Shown piece after piece: positions 1 through 5,490 of a DNA stretch of 5,490 nucleotides (positions within the stretch are counted from its first letter, which is position 1; each line of letters begins with the position of its first letter). Origin of the DNA: Candidatus Aminicenantota bacterium (GTDB lineage: Bacteria; Acidobacteriota; Aminicenantia; Aminicenantales; JAFGBC01); the NCBI GenBank assembly GCA_016933355.1, contig JAFGBC010000005.1, positions 1 to 5,490 of the forward strand. The letters are read 5' to 3'. Under the pieces are notes generated by a model that worked only from the letters and a program-made list of their open reading frames with translations, did no database searches and was not told where the DNA came from. Both the position numbers and the translations under genes were made by a program.

Positions 1-135
1 GGGAAGCGCCGCCCGGTCCGGCCCGCCTGGCACGACTCGCGCAAAGGCTGGGGCGCGTTCGGAGGTCGGCGCGCATGCGGAGAGGATTCACCTTCATCGA
101 AGTTCTGGTCAGCCTGGCCATCGTCGCCTTCCTGA
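1..135 (+). CDS. Possible 3' end of an upstream gene (partial, uncertain)
   Basis: The frame starting at base 1 is open to a TGA at 133-135 and would be the tail of a gene that begins outside the window. Over bases 1-75 about 21 of 25 codons end in G or C, slightly more than in the other two forward frames, and the peptide reads GKRRPVRPAWHDSRKGWGAF before becoming less gene-like. If real, it would overlap the next gene by 61 nt, comparable to the 68-nt overlap further down this operon. By position it could be another pseudopilin or pilus gene, but I recognise no family. The fragment is short and the codon argument is weak; non-coding sequence is a fair alternative. Confidence 0.25.
   Translation, partial: GKRRPVRPAWHDSRKGWGAFGGRRACGEDSPSSKFWSAWPSSPS
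61..65 (+). promoter_or_regulatory. Ribosome binding site for the GspI/PilV-like gene
   Basis: GGAGG lies 9 nt before the ATG at 75. It supports that ATG as the start, although the same frame stays open upstream to the window edge. The ATG also gives a leader of only four residues before the prepilin cleavage point, a plausible length. Confidence 0.6.
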
Positions 136-464
136 GCGCGGGCCTGGCCGAGATGGTGATCCAGGCGCTGGCGGCGAAAGCCCGGGCCGACCGCGTCGCC
201 GCGATGACGGCGCTCGCCGTCGAGAAGCTCGAGCTCCTCAAAACGTTGCCTCCCGACGACGACGCCTTGAAGGAGGGGCGCTACGAAGAGACCGCCCGGA
301 CCGGGACCTCGCCCCTCCCCTACCGGCTCGCCTGGTCGATCGAAGACGGCGGGCAGGGCACGTTGCGGATCGAGATCTCGGTCGCGCCCGAGCCCGCGGG
401 AATCCGGGCGAAGCCCGTCCGGGCCGTCCTCTATCTTTCGGGGGCGCTGGGGTTCCAGCCATGA
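75..464 (+). CDS. GspI/PilV-like minor pseudopilin (prepilin-type N-terminus)
   Basis: A 129-residue type IV pilin-like protein. The N-terminus MRRGFTFIEVLVSLAIVAFL is a textbook class III signal: short basic leader, Gly4/Phe5 cleavage site for the prepilin peptidase, Glu9 at mature position +5, then a hydrophobic helix to about residue 30. The following stretch (AMTALAVEKLELLKTL, about residues 43-58) resembles the 'Ala-rich, EKLE/KMEEL' segment of PilV and GspI proteins. The rest is a small beta-rich head ending in VRAVLYLSGALGFQP. Members of this family are minor pseudopilins that help start assembly of a type IV pilus or type II secretion pseudopilus at the inner membrane. It is the first clear gene of a four-gene pseudopilin operon; its stop overlaps the next start as ATGA. 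PilV and GspI cannot be told apart from this sequence. Pseudopilin identity is very secure, the subfamily is likely. Confidence 0.9.
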   Translation: MRRGFTFIEVLVSLAIVAFLSAGLAEMVIQALAAKARADRVAAMTALAVEKLELLKTLPPDDDALKEGRYEETARTGTSPLPYRLAWSIEDGGQGTLRIEISVAPEPAGIRAKPVRAVLYLSGALGFQP

Positions 465-1210
465 GGAGCAAGAGGAGCAAAGGAACGACGCTCATCGAAG
501 CCGTCTTGAGCGCGGCCCTCCTTTTGCTCGTCTGCCTCTGCGGCCTGGAGGCCTTCGGAGCGGCCCGGCGCGCGTTCGTCGGCTTGAAGTCCTCCCAGGA
601 AGAAGACCTGGCCGCCGCCGTCGCGCTCGAGAGCCTGCGCCGCGACGCTGCCCGGGCCGGAGAAGGGCTCTCCCTTCTCGTCGAGCTGGGATTGTGCGAA
701 GCCGTCGAGGCGGCGCCGGCCGGGGTCGTTATCCGGCGCGCGGGCGACGTCGCGCTCCTGGCCGGGGACGTCGTCGCCGGGCAGACGCGGATCGAAATCG
801 CCGAGGCCGGGAGCGCGGGCGCGGGCTTCGAGCCGGGCCGCCAGGTTTGCCTCACGGCGGAAGATCGGGCCGAGATCGGAACCGTCGCGGCGGCGGGGCC
901 GGGCTGGATCGTCCTCGGCCAAGGAGCCGAGCACTCGTACGGCGTCGCGGACGGACGCGTCTTCGCCGTCGAGTCCGTCACGAACTGGCTCGACCGTCCG
1001 GCCCGCGTCCTGCGCCGCCGCGTGAACGGCGGCTCCGGCCAGCCGCTCCTCGAAAACGCCGCCGCCTTCGAGGCCGTCTGGGAGCCGGGCGGCCCGATCG
1101 TCCGCTTCACCGTGCGCCTGGATTCCAAAAAGGAGAAGACCTATGAAGCCTGCGTCGTTCCCAAGAATCTGGTTCTCGCGCCCCGGCCCGGCGAGCCGGC
1201 GGACGAGTAG
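461..1210 (+). CDS. GspJ/PilW-like minor pseudopilin
   Basis: A 249-residue prepilin-like protein starting at the ATG inside the ATGA overlap with the previous stop, so its translation is probably coupled. The leader MRSKRSKG is followed by TTLIEAVLSAALLLLVC: cleavage predicted after Gly8, Thr at +1 instead of the usual Phe, Glu13 at +5, hydrophobic to about residue 29. The segment LESLRRDAARAG (residues 57-67) matches the conserved 'LRRDLRxAG' region of PilW/GspJ proteins, and the later SVTNWLD...RVLRRRVNGG...QPLLENAAAFEAVWE resembles the C-terminal half of PilW. Expected role: minor pseudopilin in the tip complex with the flanking gene products, anchored in the inner membrane before assembly. 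The last 22 codons are shared, in another frame, with the start of the next gene. Two cysteines in the head (VCLT and ACVV) might form a disulfide. Family assignment is good; PilW versus GspJ is unresolved. Confidence 0.85.
   Translation: MRSKRSKGTTLIEAVLSAALLLLVCLCGLEAFGAARRAFVGLKSSQEEDLAAAVALESLRRDAARAGEGLSLLVELGLCEAVEAAPAGVVIRRAGDVALLAGDVVAGQTRIEIAEAGSAGAGFEPGRQVCLTAEDRAEIGTVAAAGPGWIVLGQGAEHSYGVADGRVFAVESVTNWLDRPARVLRRRVNGGSGQPLLENAAAFEAVWEPGGPIVRFTVRLDSKKEKTYEACVVPKNLVLAPRPGEPADE
463..480 (+). repeat. Tandem 9-bp duplication in the prepilin leader
   Basis: GAGGAGCAA occurs twice head to tail (463-471 and 472-480). Being 9 bp long, each copy keeps the frame and adds Arg-Ser-Lys to the leader peptide (M-RSK-RSK-G). 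The copies also contain AGGAG, but this lies downstream of the start codon. Confidence 0.9.
1131..1135 (+). promoter_or_regulatory. Ribosome binding site that fixes the PilX-like start
   Basis: AGGAG (within AAAAAGGAG) ends 7 nt before the ATG at 1143, inside the end of the PilW-like gene. It supports an internal start and hence the 68-nt overlap of the two genes. No ATG, GTG or TTG occurs in frame between this ATG and the hydrophobic segment, which agrees. Confidence 0.75.
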
Positions 1211-2759
1211 GAGGCGGCGGCGCGAGTCGGGGACCGCGGCCCTGGTCGTCGTCTTTCTCGGGCTCGTCTTTTCCGGGCTCGGCCTGGGTCTCGCCGCCCT
1301 GACCAGGCTTTACGCGGCCGTCGGCGCTCAGCGCAGATCCTTCGCCCTGGCCGGCGTCGCTTCCGAAAACGGCGTTAAGCGGGCTTATGCGGCGCTCGTC
1401 GAAGAGCTCGAGGCGGCTGCCGCGGCGCGCTTCCTCACGGACGAGGAAGCGCAGCGGCTGGCCGAGGACGCGGGCGGCGGAGGGGTCGCCGCGGCGGAAG
1501 CGGCTTTCGGCGCGCCGTTTCCCGTTCAGGGCGAGGACGGCTGGGAAGACCTGTCCTGGTCATCGGAAACGGCCTGCGTTCCGCGCGGGTACGAAGACCG
1601 CGGCGCTTATTTCGGCGCCGATTTCGATATCGCCGTCAACGGGCGGGGCTCGGTCCGCGGCACCGGGGCTGCGCGGCGCTCCTCCCTCGTCGCGCGGCTG
1701 GGAGTCGCGGCCGGGCGCCTGCCCCTGACGGCGTTTCCGTTCCTCATCGACAAGCCGATGGCCGCCGGGGAGCGGGCCGCGTTTCTCGCGAAGAACGCGG
1801 TCGAGGTCGCGGGCGAGCCCGGGAATCCGTCGCCTGCGGCGGCCTTCGGAGACGGCGGGACGATCCCCGACGACGCGACCGGCCTGTTGGCCGCGGCGCT
1901 CAAGATCAAGATGTTCGAGCCCCAGTCGCTGACCGCGGCCCGGCTGCGGGCCGCGCTCGGGCTCCCCGCGTCGGACGACCCCGTCCCCGAAGCCGTCTAT
2001 CTCATCCGCGACGACCTCGGCCTGGGCGGAATCTACGTCCAGGGAGACGTCGAGGAGATGGTCGCGGCGATCGACGACAGCTTCCAGGTCCTGCTCTTCA
2101 AGCTAGCGGCGGGCGAGTGGATCGTCCGCTTCAGCCCGGCGGCGGGCCGCACCGAGTTCGTCGAATCCGGCGGCGACATGGAATCCTTCGACCTCGTCCC
2201 GCTCGGGCTCGTCGTCGTGCGGGGCGCCGTCGAAAAGCTGGGCGGAGGAACGGTCGGCGCCGACGGCCGTCCCGTCCTGGAAACGGAGAGCGAGACCCCT
2301 TCCCTGCTGAGCGGCGTCCGGCTCACGATCGTCGCCACGGGCAGAGTCGAGATCGCCTCTCACCTGGTCCGGCAGGGGCTCCGCTGGCAGGACGGCATCC
2401 CCCACCTCGAAGACAAGAGCTCCCAGCTCATCATCTATGCGACGGGGAAGGACTTCGCGGGCGGCGGCGACGCGGACGGCGGGATCGTGATCGGCGAAGG
2501 CGCGCCGCGCGACCTGCGCATCGACGCGTCGCTCACGGCGGCCGGCGCGGGGATCAGGCTCGAGGGCGGCGGAGGCGAGGTCCGGCTGGCGGGCGGGCTG
2601 CAGGCGACCGAATACCAAACGGAGGGCAGGCGGCTCGTCGTGGCGCCTCCGAATCGAGGCCGGGGATTTTCGTTTCCGGAATGGGCGCCGCTCGCGGAGC
2701 GGCCGCTCCTCCGCGTCCTCGCCTTCCGGCCCGAGCGCTGGACCGAGCCGGCGTCATGA
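1143..2759 (+). CDS. Large GspK/PilX-like pseudopilin with beta-rich C-terminal region
   Basis: A 538-residue protein. Residues 1-29 are a long, strongly basic leader (RRTSRRRRRESG), followed by TAALVVVFLGLVFSGLGLGL as the membrane helix (about 31-53). This 'ESGxAALV' start without a Glu at +5 is typical of PilX and GspK rather than other pilins. RLPLTAFPFLID (about residues 191-203) opens a second region. Beyond residue ~290 the protein has beta-strand-like, Gly-rich stretches: IYVQGDVEEM (297-306), LTIVATGRVEI (394-404), QLIIYATGKD (428-437), then a Gly-rich section that could be a beta-solenoid, ending in a short conserved-looking RVLAFRPERW. Usual GspK proteins are near 300-350 residues and PilX near 200, so this is oversized. 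Inferred role: large minor pseudopilin at the pilus tip. The start rests on the AGGAG at 1131. The last codons overlap the next gene (ATGA). The pilin-type anchor is confident; the C-terminal function is unknown, possibly related to DUF4900-like domains. Confidence 0.8.
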   Translation: MKPASFPRIWFSRPGPASRRTSRRRRRESGTAALVVVFLGLVFSGLGLGLAALTRLYAAVGAQRRSFALAGVASENGVKRAYAALVEELEAAAAARFLTDEEAQRLAEDAGGGGVAAAEAAFGAPFPVQGEDGWEDLSWSSETACVPRGYEDRGAYFGADFDIAVNGRGSVRGTGAARRSSLVARLGVAAGRLPLTAFPFLIDKPMAAGERAAFLAKNAVEVAGEPGNPSPAAAFGDGGTIPDDATGLLAAALKIKMFEPQSLTAARLRAALGLPASDDPVPEAVYLIRDDLGLGGIYVQGDVEEMVAAIDDSFQVLLFKLAAGEWIVRFSPAAGRTEFVESGGDMESFDLVPLGLVVVRGAVEKLGGGTVGADGRPVLETESETPSLLSGVRLTIVATGRVEIASHLVRQGLRWQDGIPHLEDKSSQLIIYATGKDFAGGGDADGGIVIGEGAPRDLRIDASLTAAGAGIRLEGGGGEVRLAGGLQATEYQTEGRRLVVAPPNRGRGFSFPEWAPLAERPLLRVLAFRPERWTEPAS

Positions 2760-3184
2760 CCAGAGGGGGCGGTTTCACGCTGGTCGAGGTCGCGATCGCG
2801 GCCGCGATCGCCGCCCTGATCCTGACCGGGGCGGTTTCGAGCCTCTCCAGGTTCGAGGCCCGCTGGAGGCTTCAGGCCGGCGTCTGGGAGGTCGAATCCC
2901 TCCTCAACGCGGCCCGTTTCGGGGCGGCCGCCCGGGGCGAGGCGATCCGCGTCCGCTTCGCCGGGACGACGGCGTCATTGGAGCGGCGCCCGACGGACGC
3001 CGAAAGCTGGAAAGCCTTCGAGACCCGCGTCCTTCCCGGCGTATGGGTTGAGGCCAACGCCGCGTCCGTCTTTCTCCCGCAGGGAACGGTCGCCCCGCTG
3101 GCGACCGTCCATGTCTGGAACCGGGCCGGCCGCTACCGGATCACGATCGCGATCACGGGGCGAATACGGGCGCGCCGGGTCTGA
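2756..3184 (+). CDS. GspH/FimT-like minor pseudopilin
   Basis: A 142-residue protein from the ATG at 2756 (ATGA overlap with the previous stop at 2757-2759); the same frame is open far upstream, but that extension lies inside the previous gene and is not used. MTRGGGFTLVEVAIAAAIAA is a classic prepilin signal: cleavage between Gly6 and Phe7, Glu11 at +5, hydrophobic helix to about residue 28. ESLLNAARFGAAARGEAIRV corresponds to the 'aR..A..r...V.v' segment of GspH/FimT, and the end (VFLPQGTV ... GRYRITIAITGRIRARRV) matches the 'F.p.G ... g..r.i.is..GRvr' ending of that family. It would be the fourth minor pseudopilin of the tip complex. No Shine-Dalgarno sequence is visible, so translational coupling to the PilX-like gene is likely. 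Its place at the end of the cluster is unlike the usual G-H-I-J-K order. Confidence 0.88.
   Translation: MTRGGGFTLVEVAIAAAIAALILTGAVSSLSRFEARWRLQAGVWEVESLLNAARFGAAARGEAIRVRFAGTTASLERRPTDAESWKAFETRVLPGVWVEANAASVFLPQGTVAPLATVHVWNRAGRYRITIAITGRIRARRV
2792..2811 (+). repeat. Perfect 20-bp palindrome inside the FimT-like gene
   Basis: GCGATCGCGGCCGCGATCGC reads the same on both strands and consists of two GCGATCGC octamers around GGCC. It falls in the codons for the Ala/Ile-rich membrane helix (VAIAAAIAA), so it may be only a by-product of alternating GCG and ATC codons. No function is claimed. Confidence 0.9.
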
Positions 3185-3208
3185 GCCGCCTCGCCCGCGC
3201 CGCGCCCG
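3167..3208 (+). terminator. GC-rich hairpin at the end of the pilin operon (weak terminator candidate)
   Basis: CGGGCGCG (3167-3174) pairs perfectly with CGCGCCCG (3201-3208); inside the loop CGGG (3176-3179) can pair with CCCG (3194-3197). The structure straddles the stop codon of the FimT-like gene. It is not followed by a run of T, so it is not a standard intrinsic terminator; in DNA this GC-rich such pairing can arise by chance. Confidence 0.25.
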
Positions 3209-3216
3209 GAATCGTC

Positions 3217-3245
3217 TTGACTTGGCACTCCCCCCGGACTATAAA
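3217..3245 (+). promoter_or_regulatory. Sigma70-type promoter for the kinase gene
   Basis: TTGACT (3217-3222) and TATAAA (3240-3245) each match the -35 and -10 consensus at five of six positions and are separated by 17 nt, the ideal spacing. This AT-rich spot stands out in very GC-rich surroundings and sits just ahead of the kinase start. Predicted transcription start is about 3251-3254, leaving a leader of only some 21-24 nt. An overlapping TAAAAT (3242-3247) is a second, less well spaced -10 option. Confidence 0.7.
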
Positions 3246-3253
3246 ATAGGGCT

Positions 3254-3258
3254 AAGGA
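3254..3258 (+). promoter_or_regulatory. Possible ribosome binding site of the kinase gene, unusually distant
   Basis: AAGGA is the only Shine-Dalgarno-like sequence before the ATG at 3275, 16 nt away. An in-frame stop (TAA at 3242-3244) and the absence of other start codons between it and 3275 leave that ATG as the first possible start. The intervening GGG-TTAT-CCC could fold and shorten the distance, but this is speculative. Confidence 0.35.
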
Positions 3259-3274
3259 CGCGCGGGTTATCCCC

Positions 3275-5490
3275 ATGATCGGACAGACGCTTCTTCATTA
3301 TCGCATCGTCGATAAGATCGGCGCGGGCGGCATGGGCGTCGTCTACAAGGCCCTCGACACCCACCTCGACCGCCCGGTGGCCGTCAAGGTCCTTCCGGCC
3401 GACCGGGTCGCCGATCCCGACCGTAAAAGCCGCTTTATCCAGGAGGCCAGGGCCGCCTCGGCCCTGCGCCACCCGAACATCGTCGTCATCCACGACATCG
3501 CCTCCGACCAAGGCCTCGACTTCATGGTCATGGAGCTCGTCGAGGGGCGGCCTCTCGACGAGGTCATCGGCCGCAAAGGGCTCAAGCTCGCCGACGCCCT
3601 AAGCGTCGCCGTGCAGATCGCCGAGGGGCTGGCCAAGGCCCACGCCGCCGGCATCGTTCATCGCGACCTCAAGCCGGGCAACGTCATGGTCACCGACGAC
3701 GGCCTGATCAAGATCCTCGATTTCGGCCTGGCCAAGCTCACCGAGGACGTCCCGGGCCGGGACGCCGGGCCGACCGTGACCCTGAACGCCGACGGCCGTC
3801 CCCGCACCGAGGAAGGCGTCATCTTCGGCACGGCCGCCTACATGTCGCCCGAACAGGCCGAGGGAAAGGCGGTCGACGCCCGCTCCGACATCTTCTCCTT
3901 CGGCGCCGTCCTGTACGAGATGCTGACCGGGCACAAGGCCTTCGGCCGCGACAGCGCGATCAAGACCCTGGCCGCCGTGCTCAACGAGGAACCGGCTCCG
4001 GCCTCGAGCCTGGCCGAGGCCGTCCCGCCCGAGCTCGTGCGCTTCCTCGCCCGCTGCCTCCGCAAGGACCCGCAGCGCCGCTGGCAGACGATGTCCGACC
4101 TCAAGATCGCCCTCCAAGACATCAAGGAGGATTCCGCGTCGGGCCGTCTTCAGGCCGCGCTTCCGGCCGCCCGGAAGAGGAAAAGCCCGGCCCTGACCGC
4201 CGCCGCCGCGCTGCTTCTGGTCGTCGCGGCGGCCCTGGCCGTTAAGCTCCTTGTTCTTAAGCCCGCCGGTCCGATCGAATATGAAATATCCCCCCTGACG
4301 TACGACTCCGGCTTCACCGGAAGCCCGACTTTATCCGTCGACGGGAACCTCATGGCTTTTTCCTCCGACCGAGGAGATGCTTCCAACATGGATATCTGGG
4401 TCCGGCAGCTCGCCGGAGGAAATCCGCTTCGCCTGACGGACCATCCGGCCGACGACTGGCAACCCTCTTTCTCGCCCGACGGGTCCCAGGTCGCCTTCCG
4501 CTCCGATCGCGAAGGCGGCGGCATCTATGTCGTCGACGCGTTGGGCAGCGAGCCGCGGCAGGTCGCGGACAAGGGCTTCTCCCCCAAGTTCTCGCCCGAC
4601 GGACGCCTCATTGCCTACGTCGTCATCCCTCCGTCCCTGGAAGGGCGTCACACCAAGATGTATTTGGTCTCGCCGAGAGGCGGGGAGCCCAGGCCGTTTT
4701 TTAACGATTTCCTTCCGGCGATGACCTTGCAGGGCGCGGCCCTGGTCTGGTCCCCCGACGGCAAGCATCTGATCTTCAGGGGCCGCCGCGTCGAAGACGC
4801 CCGGTCCGGGGATTGGTGGGTGGCACCGGTCGACGGCGGGAAAGCCTCCCGGACCCACGCCGTCGAAAACCTCGGTCTCGTGACCCTCGTCCATTATCCC
4901 GTCGGATGGGTCGGGAATGACATCTATTACGTTTCGGGGACGACCATCGAGGGCGTCAACCTCTTCCGGGTGTCCATTGATCCCAAAGATTTGACCGTCC
5001 GGGGGCCGGCCGAGAACGTCACCACGGGTCCGGGCATGAAGGTCTTCCCGGCCATCGCCTCGGACGGCCGGGTCGTCTTCACCAACATGACGGCCGCGAT
5101 CACCACCTGGAGCGTATCCGCACGGGCTGACGAAGCCGTGATCACAGGCGATCCCGGGAGGCTGACCCAGGACCTGATGCAAAAATTCTCGCCGACCATC
5201 TCCCGCGACGGCTCGAAGGCCGCTTTCATGGCCTTCGGCGGGATCCGCGATACCAGGTTTGAGGTCCGGGTCAAGGACTTGAGGGCCGGGCAGGAAACAG
5301 CCTTCCCGGTGCAGGGCGGTGTGCTCGGCGGCACGGTCCTCAGCCCGGACGGCTCACGCCTCGCTTACCGGGACATCGTGGATGGAAAAATGAGAACCTA
5401 CATCCTGGCGCCCGGGGCCGCGACGGGCCGCGAAGTCTGCGCGGGATGCTATCTCCTGGACATCTTCCCCGGCAACGCCTTCGCCGTGAC
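3275..5490 (+). CDS. Transmembrane Ser/Thr protein kinase with PD40/TolB-like propeller (3' partial)
   Basis: An open frame of 738 codons running off the window. Residues ~9-282 are a full Hanks-type kinase: Gly loop GAGGMG (16-21), VAVK with ATP-binding Lys38, Glu57 in QEARAASAL, catalytic HRDLKPGN (Asp131, Lys133, Asn136), DFG (149-151), activation loop to GTAAYMSPEQ (185-194), DARSDIFSFG (201-210) and Arg269. All key residues are present, so it should be active; Thr167, Thr169 and Thr178 are candidate loop phosphosites. A basic RKRK (300-303) precedes one membrane helix (~306-328), placing the kinase in the cytoplasm. Outside lie propeller repeats of PD40 type, with S-x-DG or SPDG cores near residues 354, 400, 440, 493, 596, 643 and 690, and a degenerate one near 540. 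The propeller may sense a ligand or a partner protein; substrates are unknown. Relatives in Acidobacteria commonly have about 850-900 residues, so the final part is probably missing here. It has its own promoter and is not clearly part of the pilin operon. Confidence 0.95.
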   Translation, partial: MIGQTLLHYRIVDKIGAGGMGVVYKALDTHLDRPVAVKVLPADRVADPDRKSRFIQEARAASALRHPNIVVIHDIASDQGLDFMVMELVEGRPLDEVIGRKGLKLADALSVAVQIAEGLAKAHAAGIVHRDLKPGNVMVTDDGLIKILDFGLAKLTEDVPGRDAGPTVTLNADGRPRTEEGVIFGTAAYMSPEQAEGKAVDARSDIFSFGAVLYEMLTGHKAFGRDSAIKTLAAVLNEEPAPASSLAEAVPPELVRFLARCLRKDPQRRWQTMSDLKIALQDIKEDSASGRLQAALPAARKRKSPALTAAAALLLVVAAALAVKLLVLKPAGPIEYEISPLTYDSGFTGSPTLSVDGNLMAFSSDRGDASNMDIWVRQLAGGNPLRLTDHPADDWQPSFSPDGSQVAFRSDREGGGIYVVDALGSEPRQVADKGFSPKFSPDGRLIAYVVIPPSLEGRHTKMYLVSPRGGEPRPFFNDFLPAMTLQGAALVWSPDGKHLIFRGRRVEDARSGDWWVAPVDGGKASRTHAVENLGLVTLVHYPVGWVGNDIYYVSGTTIEGVNLFRVSIDPKDLTVRGPAENVTTGPGMKVFPAIASDGRVVFTNMTAAITTWSVSARADEAVITGDPGRLTQDLMQKFSPTISRDGSKAAFMAFGGIRDTRFEVRVKDLRAGQETAFPVQGGVLGGTVLSPDGSRLAYRDIVDGKMRTYILAPGAATGREVCAGCYLLDIFPGNAFAV

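Noticed and set aside
238..1128. Long minus-strand open frame (296 codons) opposite the PilV/PilW-like genes
   Set aside because: Arg/Ser/Pro-rich, domain-free translation opposite two well-supported pilin genes; a high-GC antisense artefact.
694..1146. Plus-strand 150-codon frame within the PilW-like gene
   Set aside because: Almost entirely Arg, Gly and Pro; an out-of-frame shadow of the PilW-like gene.
2117..2755. Upstream extension of the FimT-like frame
   Set aside because: Arg/Gly-rich shadow of the PilX-like gene; the prepilin signal begins at the ATG at 2756, which fits the ATGA coupling.
3185..3274. Small RNA or riboswitch between the pilin operon and the kinase
   Set aside because: Only 90 nt, most of it occupied by the hairpin and promoter; the predicted leader is too short for a riboswitch.
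3599..4117. Minus-strand open frame (172 codons) opposite the kinase domain
   Set aside because: The + strand here carries the HRDLKPGN, DFG and GTAAYMSPEQ motifs; the antisense frame has none.
4331..5182. Minus-strand open frame (283 codons) opposite the propeller region
   Set aside because: Mirror of a clear PD40 coding region; its translation shows no recognisable family and merely reflects G/C-ending codons on the other strand.
1..5490. CRISPR array, tRNA, insertion sequence or phage attachment site
   Set aside because: I saw no spaced repeats, cloverleaf, transposase frame or terminal inverted repeats on either strand.

Overview
This is a very GC-rich window (about 70% G+C by eye). Every gene I can support lies on the + strand. 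The content suggests a high-GC Gram-negative bacterium, probably of the Acidobacteriota/Aminicenantes type. That placement is inferred from two things: a Hanks-type Ser/Thr kinase joined through one membrane segment to a TolB/PD40-like propeller, a protein type abundant in those phyla, and a PilV/PilW/PilX/FimT-like pseudopilin cluster. No marker gene is present to prove it.

Left part (1-3184): a tightly packed pseudopilin operon of four genes. In order these are a GspI/PilV-like protein (75-464), a GspJ/PilW-like protein (461-1210), a large GspK/PilX-like protein with a long beta-rich C-terminal part (1143-2759), and a GspH/FimT-like protein (2756-3184). Genes 1/2 and 3/4 are joined by ATGA stop/start overlaps. 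Genes 2/3 overlap by 68 nt, with a strong Shine-Dalgarno sequence inside gene 2. The first 74 bases may hold the end of an upstream gene, but this is uncertain. Together the four would form the minor-pseudopilin tip complex that primes a type IV pilus or a type II secretion pseudopilus. The window holds no ATPase, secretin, platform protein or major pilin, so it cannot decide between the two machines.

Middle (3185-3274): a 90-nt gap with a GC-rich hairpin at the operon end that lacks a T-tract, and a good sigma70-type promoter (TTGACT, 17-nt spacer, TATAAA). The kinase is therefore probably its own transcription unit.

Right part (3275 to beyond 5490): one long open frame, cut by the window edge. 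It encodes a complete, apparently active Ser/Thr protein kinase domain (residues ~9-282), a basic stretch and single membrane segment (~300-328), then at least seven or eight PD40-type beta-propeller repeats. The kinase should be cytoplasmic and the propeller extracytoplasmic, the layout of a receptor-like kinase.

I see no RNA gene, CRISPR array, insertion sequence or attachment site. The long minus-strand open frames are by-products of high GC content. I do not see a clearly new system. The more unusual points are the pilin gene order with the GspH/FimT gene last, the oversized PilX-like protein, the double-coding overlap, and a few small repeats.
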